From Mycolicibacterium litorale (GTDB taxonomy: Bacteria; Actinomycetota; Actinomycetes; Mycobacteriales; Mycobacteriaceae), in NCBI GenBank assembly GCA_002007745.1, contig CP019882.1:2604001-2668000 (forward strand): a stretch of DNA of 64,000 nt, read 5' to 3'. Positions within the stretch are counted from its first letter, which is position 1. Each line of letters starts with the position of its first letter. This document shows positions 46,750-55,395 of the stretch, in pieces. A model generated the notes under the pieces. The model did not search any database. It saw nothing but the letters and a program-made list of their open reading frames with translations, and had not been told where the DNA came from. The translations under genes were made by a program, and so were the position numbers.

Positions 46750-48237
46750 ATGGCACTCGAATTCCTCCACCCGATGGTGCAGAGCATCCTCAGCGACGTC
46801 GAGGCATCACTACTGATTGACGGCGCGTGGAACACCGGCAGCGGGAGGACGTTCGAGATCGTCGATCCCTCCACCGCTGTGCCGATAGCCGTGGTCGACG
46901 ACGCCAGCGACGCCGATGTGGACCGCGCCGTCGCCGCCGCACGCCGTGCGCTGCAGGCGGATTCGTGGCGACGACTGGAGCCCCGCAGTAGAGGGCGGTT
47001 GCTGGCCCGATTGGCGGCGGCGATCGACGCGCACGCCGACGAATTCGCCACGCTGGAAGCCCTGGACAACGGCAAGACCGTGCGCTCGGCGAAGGACTAC
47101 GACGTCGATGGGGCTGTCGCCTGGTTCGAGTACTTCGCCGGCTGGCCCACTCGTCTGGAGGGGAGCACCATCCCGACTGGTGTCGATCGATTGGTGTACA
47201 CGATGCGCGAGCCGGTCGGTGTCGTCGGTCAGATCATTCCGTGGAACTACCCGTTGCTCATGGCGGCTTGGAAGCTCGCACCTGCCCTGGCTGCCGGGTG
47301 CACGGTGGTGCTCAAGCCAGCCGAGGAAACACCGCTGACCGCCCTCCTCCTCGGTGCGCTGATCCGCGAGGTTGGCTTCCCGCCGGGCGTGGTCAACATC
47401 GTGACCGGTCACGGGGAGAGCACCGGTCGGGCGCTCGTGCGCCACCCTGGTGTGGACAAGATCGCGTTCACCGGGTCCACCGAGACTGGCCGCGCGATCA
47501 TGGCTGATTCGTCCACGGATCTGAAGCGCCTGACGTTCGAACTCGGCGGCAACAATCCGAACATCGTGCTGGCCGATGCGCCTATCGGTGAGGTGGGTGT
47601 GCTGCTGGCCGACGCGGCGTTCGCTAACCACGGTCAGAACTGTTGTGCGGGAACACGTCTATTCGTCCAGCTGCCAGTGCTCGAGGAGGTCACCAAGGTC
47701 GTGCGAGAGGCCGCGAGGAAAATCCGGGTGGGACCGGGCCTCGACCCCTCCTCGGATATGGGCCCGCTGGTGTCCGCGCGCCAACTGTCCAGGGTTCGCA
47801 GCCTGCTGGACTCCGCGAGGTCCGGCGGTGCTGAGGTGCTTGTTGGGGGAGGTGCCCCGGCGGGCCTCGATGAGGGATTCTTCCTGCAGCCCACCGTCGT
47901 ATCGCGCGCGGTCGACGACGACCCCGTGGTCAGCGAGGAGATCTTCGGTCCTGTGGTGACCATCCTTCCGTTCGCCGACGTCGAGGAGGTCACCCGACGA
48001 GCGAACGCGACGCCATACGGCCTCGCTGCGGGTATCTGGACGAGGGACATCGGCAAGGCCCACCGGCTGGCCGCCGAGATCGCCGCCGGCACGGTCTGGA
48101 TCAACACCTACAACCAGACCAACCCGGCGGTTCCCTTCGGCGGGTTCAAACACAGTGGATTCGGTCGCGAGCAGGGCGAGGCGGTGCTCAGCCACTACAG
48201 CGAGATCAAGTCCGTATGGGTCAACACGGCGATCTGA
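46750..48237 (+). CDS. aldehyde dehydrogenase
   Basis: 495 residues. Catalytic Cys298 in GQNCCAG, general base Glu264 in FELGGNNP, NAD(P) motif FTGSTETGR and the oxyanion Asn in IIPWNYP are all in place. It oxidises an aldehyde to the acid with NAD(P)+; similarity is to betaine/phenylacetaldehyde-type dehydrogenases. The ATG at 46750 was preferred to a GTG at 46738 for its GGTGG spacing. Followed by a hairpin, so probably a single-gene unit in a nitrogen-source regulon. Confidence 0.9.
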   Translation: MALEFLHPMVQSILSDVEASLLIDGAWNTGSGRTFEIVDPSTAVPIAVVDDASDADVDRAVAAARRALQADSWRRLEPRSRGRLLARLAAAIDAHADEFATLEALDNGKTVRSAKDYDVDGAVAWFEYFAGWPTRLEGSTIPTGVDRLVYTMREPVGVVGQIIPWNYPLLMAAWKLAPALAAGCTVVLKPAEETPLTALLLGALIREVGFPPGVVNIVTGHGESTGRALVRHPGVDKIAFTGSTETGRAIMADSSTDLKRLTFELGGNNPNIVLADAPIGEVGVLLADAAFANHGQNCCAGTRLFVQLPVLEEVTKVVREAARKIRVGPGLDPSSDMGPLVSARQLSRVRSLLDSARSGGAEVLVGGGAPAGLDEGFFLQPTVVSRAVDDDPVVSEEIFGPVVTILPFADVEEVTRRANATPYGLAAGIWTRDIGKAHRLAAEIAAGTVWINTYNQTNPAVPFGGFKHSGFGREQGEAVLSHYSEIKSVWVNTAI

Positions 48238-48296
48238 GCCGAGGGCAAGCTATTACCAACGACGCCGTGGTTGGCGTCAATTGTGTATTGCGTTGT

Positions 48297-48323
48297 GCGG
48301 CAGAAGCTTTTGTGCTTCTCCGC
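48297..48323 (+). terminator. hairpin after the aldehyde dehydrogenase
   Basis: Arms GCGG-C-AGAAGC (48297-48307) and GCTTCTCCGC (48314-48323) pair over ten positions with one bulged C and a TTTTGT loop. A weaker GACGCC/GGCGTC stem lies upstream at 48261-48278. Likely terminator of the dehydrogenase transcript. Confidence 0.6.
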
Positions 48324-48392
48324 TGGCGCTCTCGCGGAACGTTTCGATCTCGTTAAATCCGAGGCGTCCGACCTGTGAACCATTGACCTACC

Positions 48393-48421
48393 TTAGTGAA
48401 CAACTTTAAAGTCACAGAACA
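48393..48421 (+). promoter_or_regulatory. paired TTAGTGAACA-type half-sites upstream of the orphan binding protein
   Basis: TTAGTGAACA (48393-48402) and TCACAGAACA (48412-48421) are 19 bp apart, 59 bp before the GTG at 48481. This is the best-conserved copy of the element shared by four promoters. Confidence 0.55.
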
Positions 48422-48480
48422 TCATCACGCGACCGGGACCGTGTTCGACGTGTCTCGACCATCATTTTCGAGGAGGACCC

Positions 48481-49529
48481 GTGACATCATCGCGACCAGC
48501 CGATCAGCGGTTGCGGTTCCTGGGCTGGCGCGGACTGGACAAACCCGACGTCACTCACCAGTTTCTCAAGCCGCGCGGCGGTTCGCTGCAGTCGACATAC
48601 GTGCGCAACGGTTCGCACCTGGTGCGGCTGCTCGGTGAGGATGAGTACGCCACCGTTGACCTCATCACCCCGTCCACCGACTTCGGCCCGTTGACCCAGG
48701 CCGAGATGGCGCCGCGATTGCGCACCCTCGATCTCGAGGCACTGCCACAATTTGCTTCGCTGTATCCCGGTTTCACCGCCGGGGCCTGGAATCCCGAACG
48801 CCCGCAACAGACGATGCCCCTATTGTGGGGCGACTCGCCAATGGTCTACGACCCCCGTCAGGTCGACGGCGTCCCCGCGAGCTACGCGGATCTCGCCGGC
48901 CGTCAATGGCGCGGGAAGGTGGTGATTCGTAACGAGATGTACTGCGTGTTGTGGATGCTGTCGGCCTCCCTGGGGCATCCCGATCCGGGGCGCATCAGCC
49001 TCGCCGAACTCGGCGAGGTCCGCCGGCTGGCCCGTGCGATCAAGGAGAACACTGTGCGTGTGGCCGGGTCCTACCGGGAGATGACCGACATGCTCATCGC
49101 CCAGGAGGCGGCTGTGGCGGTGTCGGGGTGGCAGTTGATGTGTCACTGGGCGCGCACCGAGAGCGGTGTTGAACTCGAATTCGCCACTCCGAGTGTGGAT
49201 CCCAAGTACTGGTGGATCGACATGTACGCGGTCACGACTGGTTCGACGAGTGTCGACGAGGCGCACGCACTGATGAACCACTTGCTTACCCCGAGGCCAA
49301 CGCGTCGCTGGCGTGGGAGATGCAGAGCTGCCCAGTGGTGCCGGCGGCTTACGAGTTGCTCCCCGAACAGCTCGCCGAGATGTATGACCCGTCCTTGGTG
49401 TCGAGCCCCGATCCGGCCGACGGTCCGCTGAGCACGCGTGTCAGCTGGGTGCCGCCGCTGGAGCGCGACGGCGACATCGCCGGGGACGCCGACTGGCAGG
49501 CGGTCTGGCTCGACTTCCTCCTGTCCTGA
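48481..49529 (+). pseudogene. PotD-like solute-binding-fold protein without signal peptide, frameshifted as sequenced
   Basis: The joined product is about 349 residues. It matches spermidine/putrescine-type binding proteins in the core (LLWGDSPMVYDPRQ, then SYADLAGRQWRGKVVIRNE, then WWIDMYAVTTGS). After HALMNHLLT the frame changes; one C added to the run 49289-49292 gives PEANASLAWEMQSCPVVPAA through to LDFLLS. The N-terminus MTSSRPADQRLRFLGWRGLD has no signal peptide or lipobox, and no permease or ATPase gene is adjacent, so it may be a cytoplasmic ligand-binding protein. GTG start with a GAGGA ribosome site. Confidence 0.78.
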
Positions 49530-49557
49530 GACCTCAGCAATCGAAAGGCGCCACGAG

Positions 49558-50994
49558 ATGGACTTACCACCAGGCGATCCCGCTCCACAGAGGTGCGACC
49601 TTCTGGTCCATAACGCCTACCTGATCACCGTCAACGCCGACCGTGAGATCTATCTCGACGGCGCGCTGGCGGTGCGCGGCCGCCACCTGGTCGCCGTCGG
49701 CCGCAGCGCGGACGTCCGAACTCGGTGGCGTGGTGCGCGAGAGATCGACGCACACGGCGCCGTGGTGCACCCAGGCTTCATCGAGACCCATATGCACATC
49801 GCCCTGCACGGCGCCCGCAACGCCATCAACGAGCCGGTGCGCTGGGATGAGCAGCAGAAGTTCTACGCCGACTACTGGAGCGTGATCTCCGAAGAGGACG
49901 AGTTCGTCGGCTCGCAACTGGCCATCCTCGAATTGGTCAAGTATGGGGCGACCGCGTTCATGGACTGCGGGACCACCCACGCGCCCGACGCAGTCGCCCG
50001 CGCTTCCGAGGCGGTTGGCATCCGGGCTCGTCTGGCCGACCCGTTCCTCTGGGACGTGGGCGGATTCGGTGGGGCCGAGGAGGATTCGCCGACCGTTGAC
50101 CGGGCGCCGGCCGACCTGGAACGGTCGTTGTCACTGCTTGGGGGCCAACTCGCGCGCAACACCGACCCCACCGACTTGGTCCAGGGGCACATCGCGATCA
50201 TCGGCATGGCGACCTGCTCGGACGAACTCACCGCGGCTGCCAAGGACGCGGCCCGCCGCGCCGGGGTGACGTTCAACCAGCATCAGAGTTACTGCCAGGT
50301 CGACGTCGCCGACGACGACACCCGACTCGGACGGCACCCGCTGGTGCACTTCGCCGAACTGGGCATCCTCGACGCCGGCACCACGTTCGCACACGTCAAC
50401 ATCGTGCGCGACGACGAGCTGGAAGCGGTCACCGGCACCGGCTTCTCGGTGTCCTGGAACCCGATTTCCTCGCAGATGTACGGCGTCGGCGCCACGGCGC
50501 ATGGTCGCCACTACCAAATGGGCCGCCGTGGGGTGAACCTGGCGCTGGGGTCGGACTCCCCGAACTACACGGGCCGCTTCGACACCGGAGCCCAGGCATT
50601 CCAGGCGATTCTGTCCTCGCGCGATCAGGCGCTCGACGCGGTCGCGCTCAACGCCGAGGATGGCCTGGAGATGGCCACCATCAACGGTGCTCGCGCAATC
50701 AGCGCCGAAAGCCTCTTGGGCTCGCTGGAAGTCGGCAAGTTGGCGGACTTCGTGATCAGGCGGACCGACACGCTGGAGACCACCCCGGTGACCAACCGCG
50801 TGCAGAACCTCATCTATTCAAGCCGGTCCACCGGTATCGACGTTGTGGTCTGCAACGGCGTGATCGTGGTGGCCGGTGGCGTCAGCACAATGGTCGACGA
50901 GGACGAGGTGCGCCGCAGTGCCCAGGAGTCCTCCTCGAAATTACTCGCCCGCATCGGATATCAACCCAAGACCATCTGGCCGGAGATCTCGTGA
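49558..50994 (+). CDS. amidohydrolase (TrzN/AtzA/cytosine-deaminase-like)
   Basis: 478 residues; ATG after GAAAGG. Metal pair HMH in IETHMHIALHG, further ligand His in FNQHQSY and FAHVNIV, and Asp in LGSDSPNY. The subgroup covers aminohydrolases for purines, pyrimidines, 8-oxoguanine and s-triazines. Coupled to the RidA gene by 4 bp and embedded among deaminases, so a deaminase of a nucleobase or related heterocycle is the best guess. Substrate not assigned. Confidence 0.85.
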   Translation: MDLPPGDPAPQRCDLLVHNAYLITVNADREIYLDGALAVRGRHLVAVGRSADVRTRWRGAREIDAHGAVVHPGFIETHMHIALHGARNAINEPVRWDEQQKFYADYWSVISEEDEFVGSQLAILELVKYGATAFMDCGTTHAPDAVARASEAVGIRARLADPFLWDVGGFGGAEEDSPTVDRAPADLERSLSLLGGQLARNTDPTDLVQGHIAIIGMATCSDELTAAAKDAARRAGVTFNQHQSYCQVDVADDDTRLGRHPLVHFAELGILDAGTTFAHVNIVRDDELEAVTGTGFSVSWNPISSQMYGVGATAHGRHYQMGRRGVNLALGSDSPNYTGRFDTGAQAFQAILSSRDQALDAVALNAEDGLEMATINGARAISAESLLGSLEVGKLADFVIRRTDTLETTPVTNRVQNLIYSSRSTGIDVVVCNGVIVVAGGVSTMVDEDEVRRSAQESSSKLLARIGYQPKTIWPEIS

Positions 50995-51437
50995 CCGACA
51001 CCGACGCTTCCATCCTGGGCGCCGGAGCGCCGCAGCGCCTGCAGCCCGTCGGCCATTGGGACTGGCATATCAAGACCCCGTTCTCTCAGGGCTGGCGGAT
51101 CGGTCGGTTGCTGATCACCGGCGGGCAGTTATCCGCCGATGAGACGGGCAACGTCGTCGGACTCGGCGACATCGAGACCCAGACCCGCAACGTCTACGAC
51201 AACCTCACACGAGTGCTGGCCGAGGGCGGCGCCACTTGGGCTGACGTCGTCAAACTCAACACCTACTACGTCTACGACGGCAACGAGGCCGACGCCCAGA
51301 CGTTCTGGGAGACAATGACGAGAGTACGTCTGAACTACATTGCCGACCCCGGCCCCGCGGCCACCGCGGTCCGCGTGGCCGGCTTGATGTATCCGGGTTT
51401 CCTCATCGAGGCCGACGCCATCGCCGTGCTGCCATGA
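50991..51437 (+). CDS. RidA-family protein
   Basis: 148 residues from a GTG overlapping the previous stop. Trimeric Rid fold with LLITGGQLSADETGNVV, TRNVYDNLTRVLAEGGATWAD, the VKLNTYYVYD strand and a modified C-terminal arginine loop TAVRVAGLMYPGFLIEADAI. Rid proteins hydrolyse reactive enamines/imines or act in pyrimidine and purine degradation. Coupled to both neighbours by 4 bp. Confidence 0.88.
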   Translation: MTDTDASILGAGAPQRLQPVGHWDWHIKTPFSQGWRIGRLLITGGQLSADETGNVVGLGDIETQTRNVYDNLTRVLAEGGATWADVVKLNTYYVYDGNEADAQTFWETMTRVRLNYIADPGPAATAVRVAGLMYPGFLIEADAIAVLP

Positions 51438-52591
51438 GCCAGCCCTGTCTCACGACCACCACGCAACTGGCCAGCCGGCTCATCCGGTTGGACACCACCA
51501 ACCCGCCCGGCAACGAATCTCGCGCCACCACGCTGATCGCCGAGCGGCTAGGCGATAGCGGGCTGGAGCCGACGGTGCAGACATGGGAGGAGGGGCGGGC
51601 GAACCTAGTGTGCACCCTGCCCGGAGCTGACCCAGGGGCGCCGGCGTTGCTGCTGAGCGGACACCTCGACACCGTCGGACTGGGCGCCCAACCATGGTCT
51701 GTCGATCCGTTCGGCGGCATCGTCGACGGCGACCGACTCTACGGTCGCGGTGCCACCGACATGAAGGGTGGAGTGGCCGCGATGGTCGTCGCCTTCGAGC
51801 GGCTCGCCGCAAGCTGGCACCACGCCAGTCCGGCGCGCTCGGTCGTCCTGGCCCTGACCGCGAGCGAGGAATCGGGATGTCAAGGAGCGCAGGCGATCCT
51901 ACCGTTGCTCCCGACGATCGGCGCCATCGTGGTGGGGGAAGCGACCGCCAATCACGTGGGCGTCGGGCACAAGGGCGTGATGTGGGCCCGGCTGCGCGTC
52001 GACGGGCGCACCGCGCACGCCTCGCGTCCCGATCTGGGGGACAACGCGGTAGTGAGAATGGCCGAACTGATCAGCGCCCTGGAAGCGACGACGCCGGCGG
52101 CCGGCGAGTGCATTCTCGGTCGACCCACCGTCACCCCGACGCTCATCGCCGGAGGGTCCGTCCGCAACATGGTGCCCGACCTGTGCGAGTGCACCCTGGA
52201 CATTCGGTTGACCACAGCTTTCGGCGCGGCAGCAGCCCGCCGGGTTCTCGACCACCTCACTGCGCCGGTACCTACGTGTCACGCCGAGATCGACCTGGTC
52301 GTGCCTCCGGTCCTGACCTCTGAGCAAGACCCCTGGTTGTCGACCGTGATCGAACTGATCGGGAGTCCGGACCTACGCACCGCGGCGTACTTCACCGACG
52401 CATCCGTTCTGGCCCCCGCCTTGGGCGACCCGCCGGTGTGCATTCTGGGCCCCGGCGAGCCTGCGCTGGCCCACCAGGTCGATGAGTGGTGCAGCGTCCA
52501 GGCGATCGACGACTGCGTCGACATCTACCAGAGCATCGCCGAACGATGGTGTGGCGCAGTCGAATCAACGACTTCGGAAACAAAACCGTAA
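51434..52591 (+). CDS. M20-family peptidase/deacylase (ArgE/DapE-like)
   Basis: 385 residues. First metal motif LLSGHLDTVGLG, bridging Asp in YGRGATDMKGG, catalytic Glu pair in TASEESGCQG, and a late His in PALAHQVDEW. The family deacylates N-acyl amino acids. It is the last gene of the amidohydrolase-RidA-M20 triplet, all overlapping by 4 bp, which suggests sequential opening and deacylation of one substrate. That order is inference. Confidence 0.88.
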   Translation: MSQPCLTTTTQLASRLIRLDTTNPPGNESRATTLIAERLGDSGLEPTVQTWEEGRANLVCTLPGADPGAPALLLSGHLDTVGLGAQPWSVDPFGGIVDGDRLYGRGATDMKGGVAAMVVAFERLAASWHHASPARSVVLALTASEESGCQGAQAILPLLPTIGAIVVGEATANHVGVGHKGVMWARLRVDGRTAHASRPDLGDNAVVRMAELISALEATTPAAGECILGRPTVTPTLIAGGSVRNMVPDLCECTLDIRLTTAFGAAAARRVLDHLTAPVPTCHAEIDLVVPPVLTSEQDPWLSTVIELIGSPDLRTAAYFTDASVLAPALGDPPVCILGPGEPALAHQVDEWCSVQAIDDCVDIYQSIAERWCGAVESTTSETKP

Positions 52592-52614
52592 CCCGGTGCC
52601 CGCCGGCCGAAACA

Positions 52615-52643
52615 TTAGTGCACAACAATAAGGTTAATGAACA
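52615..52643 (+). promoter_or_regulatory. paired TTAGTGAACA-type half-sites upstream of ade
   Basis: TTAGTGCACA (52615-52624) and TTAATGAACA (52634-52643) are 19 bp apart, 27 bp before the ade ATG. Same element as at 48393 and 46700. Confidence 0.55.
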
Positions 52644-52670
52644 GGCCGGAATCGGCTGGAAGGGTAGGCC

Positions 52671-54548
52671 ATGAAACTGTCCGATGAGATGCTCGAGAAG
52701 ATCGAGGTCATCGTCAAACAGCGCCGCGCGTTGCTTGACGCCCTTTACGACGAGGGCGTCAACGCCGACACCGTGCTGAGCAACGGCCGCGTGGTCAACG
52801 TCATCACCGGCGAGATCTACGCCGCCGACGTCTCGATCAAAGGCGTGCACATCCTCAAGGTCGGCGAGTCCGACGACGTGACCGGCCCGGAGACCACGGT
52901 GGTCGATCTCGACGGCGCCTACGTCATACCAGGGCTCATCGATTCCCATACCCACTTCGAGAGCGCCATGCTCACCGCCACCGAGTTCTCTCGGCTCTCC
53001 ATCCCGACCGGCACCACAACCATCGTCTCGGATCCGCATGAAATCGGAAACGTGTTGGGCCCCATTGCGATCGAGGCGATTGCACGCGAATCGGTGACGC
53101 TGCCCAACCGCATCCACACCCGTCCGCCGTGCCACACTCCCAATGTGCCCGGTGTCGAGACCGCCGGTTACGACATCCGCTGGAAAGACGTGCCCGACAT
53201 GCTCGACCTACCGGGCGTCGACGGCATCGGCGAGAACCAGGCGGTCACCCAACCACGGCTGGTGCACAAGCACACCCCTGAGGTGATCGACGACGTCTTG
53301 CACTCCACGACTTACGCCCGGCTGAGCGGCAAGGTGGTCGACGGCAACGCCGCGGCGATCTTCGGCAGCGACCTCGCCGCGCACGTCATCGCCGGCGGAA
53401 CCGACGTGTCGTGTCACGAGACGACTACCAAGGCCGAATCGCTGGCCAAGTTGCGCGACGGGGTGTGGGTGCTGATGCGCGAGGGGTCCACTCAGCGCAA
53501 CATGGCCGAGTGCATCCGCCCGGTCACCGAGGATGGCGTCCAGCCGCACCGACTGTGCCTGTCGACCGACGACATGATGCCCAACGACCTGCGCGATCGC
53601 GGCCACATGAACGATGTGGTGCGTCGCACCATCGCCGCGGGCATCGACCCCGTCCTGGCCATCCAGATGGCGACCATCCATCCGGCGACGTGGATGGGAC
53701 ACAACGAAGTTGGTGCATTGCTGCCCGGCAAGCTCGCCGACGTCGTCGTCATCGACGGCCCCCTCGAAGAGATGAACGTGCGCGCGGTGTACCTCAACGG
53801 CCGACACGTCGCGCAGAACAACGAACTGCTCATCGACCTGCCCCGCTACACCTACCCTGACGAAGTCAAGGACAGCATCAAGCGCGGACCGGTCGACGCC
53901 GCCGAGCTGGCGGTCACCGCCGACGGTTCACGTGCTCAGGTGCGAGCGGTGGGGCTGATCCCGGATCAGAACCTCACGCGGGCGGTGACCGGGAATCTGC
54001 CGGTCGTCGACGGCGTCGTACAACCTGATTTCGATCAAGATCTGCTGCACCTTGCGCTCGTGGAGCGCCACGGCCGGCACGGCGGAGTGGGCCGCAGCTT
54101 TGTACATGGATTCGGCATGACCCGTGGGGCGATCGCCGAGAGTGTCGCCCACGACTGCCACAACATCATGTGCATGGGAGCCAACCTCGATGACATGGTC
54201 GTGGCGATCAACCGGGTGATCGCGATGAAGGGCGGGCTGGCGCTGGCCAAAGACGGTGAGGTCATCGGCGACCTGCAGCTCGAAATCGCCGGTCTGATGA
54301 CCGACCAGATGAGCGCCGTGGAGATGGCCGACCGGCTCGAACTGCTCGGCACCCTCGCCCGCGACGAACTCGGCGTCAAGGTGCACGGCCCGTTCATGCA
54401 CCTGGCTTTCCTGAGCCTGTCGACCAGCCCCACCTGGAAGATCACCGATCTGGGACTGCTCGACGTTCCGACGTACACCATCATCCCCACCGTCATCGAC
54501 GAGACCGAGGCGACGAAGCGGGCCGAGTACGTGGAGGCGGCCCGATGA
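52671..54548 (+). CDS. ade: adenine deaminase (Ade type)
   Basis: 625 residues. Metal pair His93/His95 in GLIDSHTHFES, DPHEIGNVLG, a substrate region STDDMMPNDL, ATIHPATWMG, and the C-terminal Ade domain with SVAHDCHNI. It converts adenine to hypoxanthine plus ammonia. An N-terminal helix of about 25 residues precedes the fold. It overlaps the cyclase-family gene by 4 bp and is co-oriented with an NCS1 permease, making a purine uptake and deamination unit. Confidence 0.92.
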   Translation: MKLSDEMLEKIEVIVKQRRALLDALYDEGVNADTVLSNGRVVNVITGEIYAADVSIKGVHILKVGESDDVTGPETTVVDLDGAYVIPGLIDSHTHFESAMLTATEFSRLSIPTGTTTIVSDPHEIGNVLGPIAIEAIARESVTLPNRIHTRPPCHTPNVPGVETAGYDIRWKDVPDMLDLPGVDGIGENQAVTQPRLVHKHTPEVIDDVLHSTTYARLSGKVVDGNAAAIFGSDLAAHVIAGGTDVSCHETTTKAESLAKLRDGVWVLMREGSTQRNMAECIRPVTEDGVQPHRLCLSTDDMMPNDLRDRGHMNDVVRRTIAAGIDPVLAIQMATIHPATWMGHNEVGALLPGKLADVVVIDGPLEEMNVRAVYLNGRHVAQNNELLIDLPRYTYPDEVKDSIKRGPVDAAELAVTADGSRAQVRAVGLIPDQNLTRAVTGNLPVVDGVVQPDFDQDLLHLALVERHGRHGGVGRSFVHGFGMTRGAIAESVAHDCHNIMCMGANLDDMVVAINRVIAMKGGLALAKDGEVIGDLQLEIAGLMTDQMSAVEMADRLELLGTLARDELGVKVHGPFMHLAFLSLSTSPTWKITDLGLLDVPTYTIIPTVIDETEATKRAEYVEAAR

Positions 54549-55297
54549 CCGCCGAAGGCGCGGCCGGCGCCGCACCGGCGCCGCACCTGGGCGAGGACTT
54601 GCTGCGACGCGAGACCAAGGTCGTTGACCTAACCCGCGAGATCTACCAGGGCATGCCCCTGTGGCCCGGCCACCAACTGCCCTTCGTCATGGTCAATCAG
54701 ACCCACGAGGGCTATAAGGAGCGTTGGCACTGCGACTTCGGGTTCGAGGCCCACAACTGGCTGATCAGCGAGCACACCGGCACCCATACCGACGCGATCT
54801 TCGAGTACGACGCCGACGGGCCGACGTTGGACACCATCCGCCTCGAGTATTACTACGGGCCGGCGACCTGTCTCGACGTGAGTTCGGTGCGCCATCCCGA
54901 CTACATCACCGAGACCGTCCTGGCGGCGGCCGAGGAGGCCTCCCCGGTCGAGATCGCCCGGGGAGATATCGTGCTGCTCTACACCGGGCACGGCGAACGC
55001 GCCTACCCGCGTGAGGAATTCGTCACTACCTACGCCGGGCTCAGCGAAGGCGGCGCCCGATGGCTCGCCGAGAAGGGCGTAGTGAACATCGGCATCGACA
55101 CCCTGAGCATCGACCACACCGACGACACAAACTACAGCGGTCACCGGGTGTGCGGTGAATACCAGATTGTCAACACCGAGAACCTCACCAACCTCGACCA
55201 GTTGATCGGTCGACGTTTCCAGTACTACGGCTTACCCCTGCGTTTCCGCGCCGGCACCGGGTCACCGATCCGGGCCATTGCTGTCCTCGACAGCTGA
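54545..55297 (+). CDS. cyclase-family (kynurenine-formamidase-like) metal hydrolase
   Basis: 250 residues. The metal signature HTGTHTDA is the HxGTHxDAP pattern of PF04199 proteins, preceded by LTREIYQGMPLWPG and followed by DIVLLYTGHGE. Members include kynurenine formamidase and isatin hydrolase, which hydrolyse amide or cyclic-amide bonds. Coupled to ade by 4 bp; in this setting it might open a ring of a purine-breakdown or other N-heterocycle product. Substrate unknown. Confidence 0.85.
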   Translation: MTAEGAAGAAPAPHLGEDLLRRETKVVDLTREIYQGMPLWPGHQLPFVMVNQTHEGYKERWHCDFGFEAHNWLISEHTGTHTDAIFEYDADGPTLDTIRLEYYYGPATCLDVSSVRHPDYITETVLAAAEEASPVEIARGDIVLLYTGHGERAYPREEFVTTYAGLSEGGARWLAEKGVVNIGIDTLSIDHTDDTNYSGHRVCGEYQIVNTENLTNLDQLIGRRFQYYGLPLRFRAGTGSPIRAIAVLDS

Positions 55298-55395
55298 CGG
55301 CCGCATCTTTCGCCGTCATCCCCGCCGCCGTCCCGCTCAAGGAGCGTGATTCCGCACCCCTCACCGATACCCTCACACCCGTCGAAGGACCCCTC

